Shown here in pieces: positions 53,251 through 64,000 of a DNA stretch of 64,000 nucleotides (position 1 is its first letter; each line of letters opens with the position of its first letter). The notes under the pieces are model-generated. The model worked only from the letters and a program-made list of their open reading frames with translations, was not told the DNA's origin and did no database searches. Source of the stretch: Synanceia verrucosa (lineage: Eukaryota > Chordata > Actinopteri > Perciformes > Synanceiidae); assembly GCA_029721515.1 (NCBI GenBank), contig JAQQSB010001506.1:1-64000 (forward strand), read 5' to 3'. The position numbers and the translations under genes are program-made.

Positions 53251-54055
53251 CTAGCTTCTGCTATTTGTACAGTAAAAAGTGACAAGCATCATTTTGTACC
53301 ATAACCTTTGGCCTACTTACCAGCTATTGGTCTTAACTCTACAGTTGCAATTTGCTTGATTACTAAGTGAAAATAAGAGCATAGTTAATATAGCTGGAAT
53401 CAAGGATTAACAAATGCTTCATATGCTATCAGTTAAAGGCATACTGTATCTATACAGCCTACATGTAGACTCATATCTTTTTTTCATGTTTAGCCTTCAT
53501 GTCAACTTAGCTGTATAAACACAGATAATAACAATAATTATGTACATATACAATTATATAAATATACACAATTCACCTTCATGCAGAGACAATTTTATCT
53601 TTGCATTTATTTGACACCAGCTATGTATTCTTTATCTCAGTCAGCAGCTCTCTGAAATAATACTTAGCTAACATAGGTCATCTTATCTCAGTGGGAGAAC
53701 CAATATAAATTGTGACTCGATAATATCATCGAACAGAAGGGGTACATGTTGCCAACATCTCCTCAACCGACAATAATAAAACTATAAAAACCATGTTCAG
53801 CTGAAAAAAAAACTTGTTCAAGATGTTGCCAACATGTGAATGTTAAGGTTACTTCTACCCGCCTGTGGCGCCCACTCTGGAAAATTCCTCTGCAAGCAGA
53901 GATTCAAGCTTTTTCTTTCTACAGTTTAACATGCTGTAGAGTTCAAATTTACACTGCATGTCTGGATAAAAACTGACCTGCTTAGAATTTCTGTCTGTTG
54001 TTAACTGGACTGACTCACTGGACACTAGGACTGATGTGTGTGTGTGTGTGTGTGT
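53251..54055 (+). repeat. Repeat Y, second copy
   Basis: Partner of 25547-26320; ends in (GT)n like the first copy. It contains about 31 extra bases, mostly single-base insertions. Confidence 0.9.
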
Positions 54056-54186
54056 ATACATGCATTATGCATTAAGATACATTAATGTGTAAAATGCACC
54101 TATTGATTTTTTGACAATACTTAGTTACTTTATGTCAGTCTGCAACGGGTCAACCGAATATGGAAATGATAATAGAAGGTAAGCAG

Positions 54187-54296
54187 TACAGATCAAAGCC
54201 AGATTAGGAATACAGATCAAAGCAGATTAGAATTCAGATCAAAGAGATTAGAATAAGAAGATCAAAGTGCAGATTAGAAATATAGATCAAAGCAGA
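54187..54296. repeat. Short tandem repeat, ~21-bp unit
   Basis: Five to six imperfect copies of ACAGATCAAAGCAGATTAGAA. The array adjoins the AGATTAGAACAG end of the inverted repeat at 54297, from which the unit probably arose. Confidence 0.8.
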
Positions 54297-54645
54297 TTAG
54301 AACAGAACGGAACACACAACTGGAAGTGTTTAACAGAAGACACGCTGCTCATTTCACCTGAGAAAGTGAAGACAAAACTTTTGAGCTAGCTGATCCATCA
54401 GTTATCTGCATCAAGTAAGTACACAAAATACATAAAGTAAAGCACTCATTAACCAGCTATTATTATTATTACCAAAACACATTTCACCAATGGTCTGTTA
54501 GCTGTCTAATACAACACTGTTCTACAAAATGTCTCAAATTTTTAAAGTATCTGCTCCAGTTCATATTGTATCATATATTATATTATTGGAGTATTGAATG
54601 CTGATATGCACTCAACATGTAAGCTGTATTTGGGGGCTGGAGTCT
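54297..54645 (-). repeat. Dispersed repeat, inverted partner of 18305-18646
   Basis: Reverse complement aligns end to end with 18305-18646 and is seven bases longer. Confidence 0.8.
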
Positions 54646-55862
54646 CTGAGTGATTCTCAATAAACTGTCCTCGAACTTTTTGCAAAAAAAATTTAGCTCA
54701 ATTTTGCCAGTTTTTTTCTCTCATTAGTAGTGCAAGCAGGGTCTCAACTAACTGTCTCAATTAAAATGAATGATCAATACATGTTTTTAATACATTACTT
54801 TAAATGTTTTATTGAGTCAAATTGACTTAATAAAGTTCATTACCGTGGCACATTTTCAATTGATGATTACTGAATATGTAATGAAAGGACATAGACCTTT
54901 TGTTTTTTCATGCATGTTCTATTAATAGTTCAGAATAGCTACATAGTGTAAACATTCATACTTTTTTTTTATTGATACAATAATTTTAGTTATTATGTTT
55001 CATTACTGTAATAAAATTACATGTTTTACACTACAAATCTTCCTGTAGTGTAAATTTCTACAAATAACATGATAAAATGGTCAATTCAGTGATCTGAAAA
55101 AAGACTCTGACAAATAGCTTCACCTGTACACAAAAATAAATTGAAGTAATCACTCATGCCCCATCCAAATATTTCCATATACAGCAAATGTGACGGTGAT
55201 GTAATGGAAAAAGCTGCTTATGTAATGATGAAAAATTTTGTGGACGGGTATAATGACTCTCACATGGTATTCATAGGGGCACAGAAGCCATGTTTCTGTA
55301 GTATTCACAAATTAGGCTACGGTCCAATCTTTTTCACTATTTATCATGTAAGGCTATATTAGAACTGCTGAATGATTAGATTGTCTTGGGTAATGAGAAA
55401 TTAAGCTTGACTTTTACAAAAAACAATGAATCAAGAGCAATTCATAAACAGAAGGTTTAATGTAACCACAATCGATGCAATGTATACAGCTAACATTTTC
55501 AATTTCATTTTCAACTCATTAAGAGCATCTTCTATTTAGAAGATGTATAAACAGAACCAACATCAATACAATGTGTAAACAAGAATCAATACAAATACAA
55601 CAATCTGAGTCACAATCAAACAATCAATCATTTCACTTTTCCAACCCTCCTCCCCTTTCAACCCTCCTCATTTATGTTTTACCCAAATCTCTTCTCAGCA
55701 ACACTGAAGTGCCTGGGCTTGGCCCATGTAGCTGGGTATAGGCCCAGGATCAGGTCCAGGATGTTTTCTTTGAAGCAATACCCAATATTCTAGCCTTTTA
55801 TAGTAGAAATCATAATGGTGCAGTCTCTAATCTCAGGGTGATTCAATTACAAAGTTCCAAAG
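54646..55862. other. AT-rich, no gene recognised
   Basis: Low-GC sequence. A 68-codon open frame at 55156 has no recognisable domain. Confidence 0.5.
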
Positions 55863-55981
55863 AAATTCAGCGGTGGTTATCTTAGACCTGATGCATGCTG
55901 GAATGAAGTACAATCAAACCTAAACCAAATTTTGTTAACAGCCTAATTTTAATTTTGGTCTAGATAACCACCACTGAATTT
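55863..55981. repeat. 119-bp hairpin element, MITE-like
   Basis: The left arm AATTCAGCGGTGGTTATCT (to 55888) and the right arm (55957-55981) are inverse complements with one mismatch and one indel, separated by about 68 bp. This could be a small MITE folding into a hairpin. Confidence 0.6.
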
Positions 55982-56227
55982 AATCTGATCACTACTGAAT
56001 TAATTAATCAGATAATCATCCTCCTTGAACTTTGTCCTTTGTTTAATCATTCATTCCATTTTTGTCATACAGTGAGTCAATGTCATGTATCTTCCATCAA
56101 TCTTCCTTTATTCTAGTTTTTATTTTCTGTTTTATTATTTCTGTTAGTAGCCTGGTCAATATTTAGTTTGTCAAAATTAATCATTTATTTTTAGTTATTT
56201 TCTGTGACAGTAGTAGTCTGAGTTTAT

Positions 56228-56760
56228 AGTTTGTCAAATAAACTTCTCATTTATAAAGAACTTGATATATTTGATATTGTGTGTGTATATAAAGTAATTA
56301 GAATCACTGTGCACACTAGGGTCAAGTAAACTCTGTAGCACCTCTTGAGATTAAGAGACTCTATTAATTCAATGTCAAATTTCACAAGTTTTCCTTGTTT
56401 TGTGCAAAACTTTCTACTGTTAAAGGTATTTTTTGGTTTATGATCATCAACTTAAAGATATTGTTCAATAAATACATAATTTGATATTAATTTAATGATT
56501 GACTAATCTGCTCTACACTATTTATGCTAAGCAAATGTAGTGAAATAGTTTCTGTCTGGTCGTAGTTTAGTCATGTATAGTTTGTCAAATAAACATAAAA
56601 GAAGTTGGTTATTTGATTTGTGTGTGTCTATAAAGCAAATGGCACTGAATCAATTGGACACGAGGTCCAAGAATCTCAAGTTAGCTGCCTTAGGTTAAGA
56701 GAGGACCTCTATCATATCAAATCTGCAAGTTTTCCCTGTTTCCACAAAATCCTGATGGTG
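56228..56760 (+). repeat. Diverged tandem duplication, ~345-bp unit
   Basis: TATAGTTTGTCAAATAAAC begins copies at ~56234 and ~56577; both continue through GTGTGTNTATAAAG, a CAAG...CTC segment and CACAAGTTTTCC / GCAAGTTTTCC. The AATAAAC words are incidental. Confidence 0.65.
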
Positions 56761-57411
56761 TTTCAGTGAACTTCAAATAAATCTCTAAGAGTTATTGATT
56801 ATAAAATACTGATGTTATACAAAAATGAATGAGCTGATTATCTCATGTGCTACAGGAGCTGCCTTTTGTGCTCAGTGATCCCTGTCAGCTCTTTCTGTGC
56901 ACCCATCAGCCTGTCTGCCTCCACTGGACTAGTTGTTCACTGCTCTTGTAGTCATGGCTTCTGCAGTATTGAGCTGCAGCCCTCTGGCAGGGAGCTTACT
57001 GACCCTACAAAAATAAGAAAGAAGTCAAGGCTGCATTGTGTTAACATTTATTTGAGTTTGCATGCAAAGTGTAATTTTGTACTCTCATTCCACATGTTAG
57101 CTGGCTGGACTAGGGGCTAATTCCTTCCAGTTAGCGCTGGTCCCGCCATGGTAGTGGAGGTTTGACTGAGCAGAGCTTATAAGTGCTTCAGAAGTACTTA
57201 TTTGTGCTGAAAGAAATTCTCTGATCTCTGGTTCTGATTGTCCCAACCGAGGAGACAATACACTCCACTCTTTGTAAGACTGCAGCTGTCTTTACAGGGA
57301 CAAGTTTCCTTCCCCTCCTGTACTGGTTGGTGGGAGAGACTGAACAAAGCTCACACCTGAATCGTGGCTAAGGTCATTCCGAGAGGCGCTGAATAACCAC
57401 GCCACTAGCTG
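56761..57411. other. No gene recognised
   Basis: Moderate-GC non-coding DNA with a 91-codon frame at 56845 that lacks any recognisable motif. Confidence 0.45.
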
Positions 57412-59400
57412 CTCCATCCACTCCTGCTCCACCTACTCATGATCCACCCACTCCAGCTCCCACCACTCAAGTGAGATCCACCCACTCCTCATCCACCCAC
57501 CCTGCTAACCATCCACCATGCTCCACCGACCTAATCCACCCACTCATGCTCCACCAACCCTGGTCCACCCACTCTATGCTCCACCCACCCTGATCCACCC
57601 ACCATGCTCCAATCGGACCCTAATCCGACCCACCCGCATGCTCCAGCCCACTCCTGGTCCACCCATCCATGCTCCATCCTACCCCTGATCCACCAATAGC
57701 CATGCTCCACCGACTCTGATCCACCTCCACCTGCGTCCGACCCTGATCCACCGATGCCCCACCTACTATGGATCCATCCATCACCCACCACCATGATCCA
57801 CCCACTCACGCTCCACCATCTTTGATCCACCCACCATGCTCCATCATCGGCGATCCACCACCGCGTTCCACCACTCGCGATCCATCATCGCATATTCGTA
57901 ACCCACTCCTGCTCCACCTACCCTGATCCACCCACCTCATGCTCCGGCTTACCCCTGGTCCACCCACCTGGCGCTCCACCTACTCCTGATGCACCTACCC
58001 TGATCCACCCACTCACATGCTCCACTCCACTCCTGGTCCAAACACTCATGTTCCACCCACTCCTGGTCCGCCCATCCCAATGCTTCACCCACCTGATCCA
58101 CCCACTCTCTGGTCCACTCACCCATGATCCACCCACTCATGCTCTAATCTTACCCTGATCCAATCCTACTCCTGCTCCACCCACCTGTTGCTCCACCTAC
58201 CCAATGATCCACCCACCATGTTCCACCTACTCCTGGTCCACCCACCATGCTCCACCTATTCCTGGTCCACCCACTTATGCTCCACCTACTCCTGATCCAC
58301 CCACCTCATGCTCCACCATACCCTGGGATCCACCCAGGTTCATGATCCACACCACTCATGCGTTCCACTCCACCCTGCTGATCCAACCCACTCATGCTGC
58401 CCACCCACCTCATGATCCACCCACGCATGCCCAACTACTCCTGCTCCACCCACTCATGCTCCACCAACACATGATCCACACACATGCATGCTCCACCTAC
58501 TCCCTGATCCACCCACCCATGCTCCATCCACCTGCTCAAGCGATCCACCCACCATGCTCCACCCACCCTGATCCACCCACCCATGTTCCAGACCCACTCG
58601 CGATCCACCCACCATGCGTTCCGTACCCACTTCCTGATCCAACGACTCATGATCCACCCACTGCATGTTCCACCTGATCTGGCTCCACCCACGGCGTTCC
58701 AACGGCATGATCCATCGACCATGCTCCACCTACTCCTGATCCACCTCCACTCATGCTCCACCTCCACCCATGATCCGTGAGCCCACTCCTGGTCCACCTA
58801 CTCCTGATCCACCCACCCATGCTCCACCTACTCCTGATCCTGGCACCCACCATGCTCCACCCACCCCGATCCCACCCACCCATGCTCCACCCACCCTGGT
58901 CCACCTACTCCTGATCCACCCACCATGCTCCACCTACTCCTGATCCAGACCCACCCATGCTCCACCTGCACTACCCTGGTCCACTCTACTCCTGATCCAC
59001 CCATCCATGCTCCACCCACTCATGCTCCAGCACCCACTCCTGGTCCGCCTGCACTCATGCTCCACCTACTCCTGATCCACTCACTCCTGATCCACCCACT
59101 CATGCTCCACCCACTTCCTGGTCCACCCACCCATGGCTCCACCTACTCCCTGATCCACCCACTCCTGCTCCACCTACTCCTGGTCCACCCACTTCATGCT
59201 CCACTCATTTTCGATCCACTCCACCCTGCTCCACCCACTCCCTGCCCACCCACTCCTGGTCCACCCATCTCCATGATCCACTCTGGCTTCTCTGATCCAC
59301 CCACTCATGCGCTCCACCCACTTCCTGGTCCACTCCACTCATGCTCCACCTACTCCTGGTCCATCGACTGACTCATGCTCCACCTATCTCCCTGGTCCAC
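57412..59400. repeat. 2-kb minisatellite, 30-bp unit, C-rich strand bias
   Basis: Units approximate CCACCTACTCCTGATCCACC plus CACTCATGCT. Order is clearest near 58240-58300 and 58780-59200. Very few G on the plus strand and no phase-independent stop word make long frames on both strands (for example 157 codons at 58204); they encode only unit repeats and shift frame repeatedly. Spacing is irregular from many 1-3 base indels. Confidence 0.93.
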
Positions 59401-60361
59401 CACAAACAAACTTGGTCTTCCATCTCGTGGGCCGTCTTGTGAACTGAGTTTGATGGTTGCAGTAGCCAAACCTTCTTCTCCACAAAAAGGTAGCTCTGAT
59501 ACACAATTAGCTAAAACTAACACTTGAACCTTGACATAGAACTTAAATCAAACAAAATAATCTACCTAATTTATTTCAATTTCTCTACTAATACTTGTCA
59601 AGTTGGCGATGACTGGAATAAAAATCACAACAACAACAAAATAATCATGGTACCCATTTCTTACTACTAACTGTAAATGATACTGAGTAAAGCTTCTACT
59701 AAACTGTCATTTATAGAATATGAACCATCATTCAATCACAAACAAACTAAACAGTTAATCAATTTTTAATCTACCTTTTTCCTGTCAGCTCCTCAATTGT
59801 CATAACCACTTTCTACAAAAACAAAACCCAAAACAAAACAATTTCATTGATTGATTTATTCAATCATTTGACAAACATGATAGTCATCAATGACTATCTT
59901 GAAACAGTGTTAACATAGATAATATATCAATGACAGCTCTGTAGTCTGCAAACCCATCATACCACATCAAGCCAGCCAAGCTGCACTGGGGATTTTATTC
60001 TTATACTTTTATTAATGTCAAAAATAAAAGCCTTAACAAACGCGATTCTATAAACTGACAAACACTCAGGGCTTTATTCTTGAAATTAACACAGGAAAAG
60101 TTCTGAGTAAAAATCTGACACTTGTCAGGAGCCAGCTTGCACAGCAAACAGCTTAGCAAGGCAAGCAGTGTTCCTAAACAGGGCAGATCAAAATGATGAT
60201 TTATTCAGTAATCATTCTCACTCATGGTGGTGATGCTTATTTAATACTTGTAAATAATAATCCAATATTAGTTTCACACTTATAAACGTGCTCTGACAGA
60301 TCGTTAACTGCCTGTGCCCAAGCTCTGTAGCCTACTCAGGACCAGGGCTGGTCCCAACTGC
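59401..60361. other. AT-rich, no gene recognised
   Basis: Non-coding sequence between two repeat arrays with no identified element. Confidence 0.5.
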
Positions 60362-61440
60362 AAACTGTGTGTGGGTGTGTGTGTGTGTATGCACTTAGGG
60401 CAGGCATGTAAAGGTCACTGTGGAGGCTGTGGGTGTAAAGCACATGATACACACATATGTAATAATGTGACAAGATGTTATGTATGTGATATGTGTGTAA
60501 TGTGGTAAGAAACATGTGTGCTGGGTGTAATGTATAATGTATGTTATGCAAATGTGCATATACTAAAAAAATATTTAGTGTATGACACATATGGTGTATG
60601 TGACAGGTGTATACAGGTATTTATAGTGTGCATTGAAAAGGTAATTGTATGTGTAATGACAGAGTGTATATGTATGTATGCTGCAGAGAAAAGGATATTT
60701 AAAGTGCAAACTAGGAAGTAGGTGAAGGACAGGGATGTGGATGGTAGGAGGTGACAGGCAGGCACAGGTCCATATGTGACATTATAGGCAGTGCTGTGGC
60801 AATAAAGAGACAGAGGTACGCTATGGGTGTGTGGGTGGCACATGAAGAGTCAGACAGTGTGTGCAGTGTACACTAAGTGGATGTATGTGTAAAAGTGTGC
60901 AAATGATGTGCAGCATAATGTATACAGGTGTACAGAGAGTTAATATGTTGAATACTAAGTCATTTAAAGATGTAGTGTGTAAAGGTGTGTAACACAGAGG
61001 TGTAGAGGTGTGGAAGATGATGCATTGATGTAGGAAGGTGTGCACGAAGTGGCACTGTGGGTATGGTGTGTGCAGATGAGGTGGCTAAAGGGCATGCAGG
61101 TGTGTGAAAGATGCAGGTGTGTGAACATGCATGGTGTGTGCAGGGCAGAGTGTATGCTATGTGGAAAGTGCACACGTGCCTATGTAGAAAGTATGCACTG
61201 AGATCAGCATTTAAGGGTGACAGACATGGTGTATAAGAGGTGTGTGCAGACGCAGCACAAGTGTGGATGTAATGCAGGTGTGTGGTACTGGCGTAGGTGT
61301 GGCAAAACAATGTGGGTGTGCAAGACAGTACACAAGGGGGTGTGTAGGCAGGTGTATGTATAGGTGTGTGCATAGGCACAAGGCAGGCACAAGTATGCAA
61401 GAGTGCATACAGAGGTGTACAGGTGTATAAGGATTTAAGA
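60362..61440. repeat. TG-rich degenerate repeat region
   Basis: Dense GTGTGT, GCAGGTGTGTG and AGGTGTGCA words with a strong T+G bias on the plus strand and no strict period. The minus-strand frames rich in His, Cys and Thr reflect this composition. Confidence 0.75.
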
Positions 61441-61988
61441 AACATCCTGTCATCACATTGATCAAATCTTCAAATGGGTCAGCTATTCACTGTGATTCTG
61501 CAACGAGAACATACAGTAGCGGTGATTTTGAACTGAAGTAGAGAAATTCAAATACAGTATAAGGCAACAGAAAGTCATAGAGATATATTCAATATAACAA
61601 TTCATACAAAATAGTATCTCAATATAAAAGATTTGTTTTGTGGAAATAACTCAATGCTTGTGTTTTTTGTTTTTTTATAAAAAACAACAAAGTGACATCA
61701 AATTATCTCAAACTGTCATGTAAAAGGTTAAATTTCTAAAAATAATTGAATGTTTGGTCGTTTGAGCCACAGGTGTGGAGTTTTTACGCTGCTGCAGAGA
61801 CAGAGAGGGAGCTGCCCTCCTAGTGGCTGAGAGATATGCTCAAACAATGACATTGAGTCTATACATAAGGGGTCAATACAAATATTTTTTAGACAGTAAA
61901 TCACTACACAATAGTCTGATAAAGTTATTGTTACTAATGATGGACTTATACATACTTGGGATAGTAAAACACAGTTTCCTGCCTCTCA
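61441..61988. other. No gene recognised
   Basis: AT-rich spacer. The stretch 61770-61850 (CTGCTGCAGAGACAGAGAGG) has slightly higher GC but no identified feature. Confidence 0.45.
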
Positions 61989-62136
61989 TTCAGCATATAT
62001 AGTCCACATCTGAGCTGGGACCTCACCTGGTCCACAGCACCTCTCAGCCAAGTGGAGAAGACCCAACAGAGACTTTACATTCCCTCAGGAAGCCATAAAC
62101 AAGCTGTCCTCCCTCAAAACCTGGGCTTGATGAACT
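61989..62136 (+). repeat. Dispersed repeat, inverted partner of 4358-4489
   Basis: Aligns with the reverse complement of 4358-4489 and is 16 bases longer. The sequence continues into a GC-richer part to ~62330 that is not shared. Confidence 0.7.
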
Positions 62137-62974
62137 CTCTACTCAGTCAATGACAGAGGAGCTCTCCTGGATGTTCAGCTGCTCGGTGTGGCATCTCAGC
62201 AGTCTGCACAGTGGAGTGACAGAAGGAAACTCCAGCAGGTGGTGAGGGGTGGTGGAGCGTGTGATCAGGACCACACTTCACCTCAGACTGCTGTCTCTGT
62301 GAAATCTGACTTGAAATCCTGGAAATGCAGGTGTTCAGCAACATTCTAGAAATCATGATGTCATCATATATTTGATGGATGTTCCAAATGACATCATGCT
62401 TTTTTAGGAATGTTCCATCTCTTTACTCTGTTTCTATTTGATTCTGTTGTTGCTATTGGATACCAGTTTGACTATATTTCTGGTACATATGAAAACTTAT
62501 TTCTGCTGATTCTTAAAATATGGAAAATAAAGTTCACTAAACAAAATGAAACATGAAATGTCTTCTAAACATGGAGCAGTAAGTACAATAATGAGTAATC
62601 TAATATTTAAACACAGCAGACTCATGGATTTTTTCATTTTAATTATTTATATTCATTTAATATTGTAAAGTGAAATTAATAATATAATAGTGAATATAAT
62701 CACTTCTTTGATTTGAATGCTTTGATCTAAGATAATCAGTGGGATTTCCAAAGTCCAGTGTGCTCCCATCACAACATGGAACCACAAAGGACTCTCCTTG
62801 ATCTTATTAAGATACAGGTCAAACATTGTGTGTGTGTGACACAGACCTTCTAACGCCTGAGAGCAGACACACACACTCTCACTCAACAGAGTGTTTCCAC
62901 AAATCCAGTCTTTTACTGCTATGTTGGTTATTATCTCTTCAACACTGACAGGACAGTCTTGGTTCCTGGATTTC
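62137..62974. other. No gene confirmed
   Basis: A 111-codon minus-strand frame (62653-62988) includes SVEEIITNIAVKDWICGNTL, which looks protein-like, but no family is recognised and the frame starts inside repeat X. It could be a remnant of that element's coding sequence. Confidence 0.3.
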
Positions 62975-63986
62975 CTGCTTGGAAACACAGAAGGATTTCC
63001 TTTTCACTGACAAGCTTTGAGAGAACAAAATCTGGAAAATGAGTCTTCATCAAAAATGCTGATCCTCCTGTTTGCTCATCCTGGCCTCATGTATCATTGT
63101 GGACACATGTTTTTTTTTTTTTTACACCTGTGTTTCCCAATTTAAAAAAAATGACAGATTCATCAAATATTGTTCCATATGGATTCATTCCTTCTCCACA
63201 TTTGGTCTCTTTGCTGCTTGAAAAAAACGTGACTGTAATGATCCTCTACTCACTAAATACAGCACAACATCAAACCAAATGCCAATAATTTATGATCATC
63301 TTGTCATCAAGATGTGATCAAGCATAGATAGATATGATACTTTGGTTCATCCTACAGAGAAATTCACATATAAATGTTATTATTTATAATGATTATTGTT
63401 AATTATTTGTGGATTTATTTTTTTATGTAAATTCAAACTATTAATTATTTATTTAAATCTATTGATTGCTATATGTTATTATTATTATTTTTAATTGTTA
63501 TTTATTTTAATGTGAATAAGTATCTTGCATTACATGTTTGTAATTTTAAATCTGGGACAAGCATCTGTGTGTGTGTTTTAGTAATACTAATCTAAAAATA
63601 CCATTATTATAAGATTCATCCAAAATTATGATTAAAGTCAACATTAGTGGATCTCTCCTCCTCTTGAACACAACAGCCCCTAAAACACGCTACATGAAGT
63701 GATTAAGCCCTTGCTTTGAAGGAAAATAGTGGTCAACTTTGGGACATGAGCTGAGCCCTCTGTGGAGTTTAACTTCAGCAACACTTATACAACCTTCTGT
63801 TAGGCTGCTAGTGAGTGGAGTACATAAGAAGCTTCCAGACTCATGTGATTGGTCAAGAGTCGGGCTGATTTTTACAATAGTGCAGGGCAACAAATATCTT
63901 TTTGAACTCTACAAAGAGTGTGTAAACCGACTAATAACCAAGAAGGGAAATGAACAGCGTGGCAGGAAATTGCCGACCACCTAAAT
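62975..63986 (-). repeat. Repeat X, inverted second copy
   Basis: Reverse complement of 24578-25531 with about 58 extra bases. It runs nearly to the window end, so its outer boundary is unknown. Confidence 0.85.
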
Positions 63987-64000
63987 GCTGTAGAATTCTA

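Noticed and set aside
57531..59371. Several long open frames on both strands (up to 157 codons) in the C-rich array
   Set aside because: They are translations of a 30-bp minisatellite unit in various phases, overlap each other on both strands and have no non-repeat part.
60336..61465. His/Cys/Thr-rich minus-strand frames up to 161 codons
   Set aside because: They follow the TG-rich composition of the plus strand, overlap in two phases and contain no recognisable domain.

Overview
The window looks like a gene-poor stretch of a ray-finned fish (teleost) genome. I base this on a Rex3-like RTE-clade LINE ending in GATG repeats, several tRNA-derived SINEs with the L2-type tail common in fish, a fish-type Tc1 element, a Tx1/fish-type L1, and many clustered, partly decayed tRNA genes. 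I recognise no host protein-coding gene. Nearly all coding signal belongs to transposable elements, and the species cannot be named from this sequence.

Layout. 1-7.1 kb: AT-rich tandem repeat, a tRNA-Gln, a tRNA-Ala remnant, a Harbinger-type DNA element with inverted termini, a degraded tRNA-Asn, two back-to-back SINEs and an intact-looking tRNA-Val(TAC). 7.1-13.1 kb: an essentially full-length L1 on the minus strand with poly(A), 15-bp target-site duplication, ORF1 and ORF2, both broken by frameshifts. 13.6-16.3 kb: tRNA-Trp, then a ~650-bp tandem array of decayed tRNA-Gly(TCC) and tRNA-Ser-like genes, two of which carry an Ala (AGC) anticodon. 17.2-26.4 kb: dispersed repeats, SINEs, a TA/CG-rich microsatellite and DNA-transposon relics.

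26.5-37.3 kb is the most interesting part: a Rex3 copy (exact 14-bp target duplication) interrupted by a 6.8-kb endogenous retrovirus with TG...CA LTRs about 2% diverged and a 5-bp target duplication. The provirus keeps gag, a protease start, RNase H, integrase, an intact-looking dUTPase fused after integrase, env, and a small ORF overlapping the env stop; most of protease and all of reverse transcriptase are deleted. A 579-bp env fragment has been copied into the Rex3 sequence downstream of the 3' LTR, between 50-bp direct repeats.

38.2-41.2 kb is a ~900-bp tandem array alternating tRNA-Gly(GCC) and tRNA-Gly(CCC) copies, all sharing a change at an invariant T-loop base. 43.2-45.3 kb is an L2-type LINE relic, 48.9-50.6 kb a Tc1 element with decayed transposase, 51.3-53.0 kb a possible hAT relative. 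53-64 kb holds rearranged second copies of repeats seen at 4-26 kb, a 2-kb minisatellite (30-bp unit) and TG-rich DNA. Copies in 53-64 kb are consistently longer than their 4-26 kb partners because of small insertions, which may reflect sequencing or gap-filling error.
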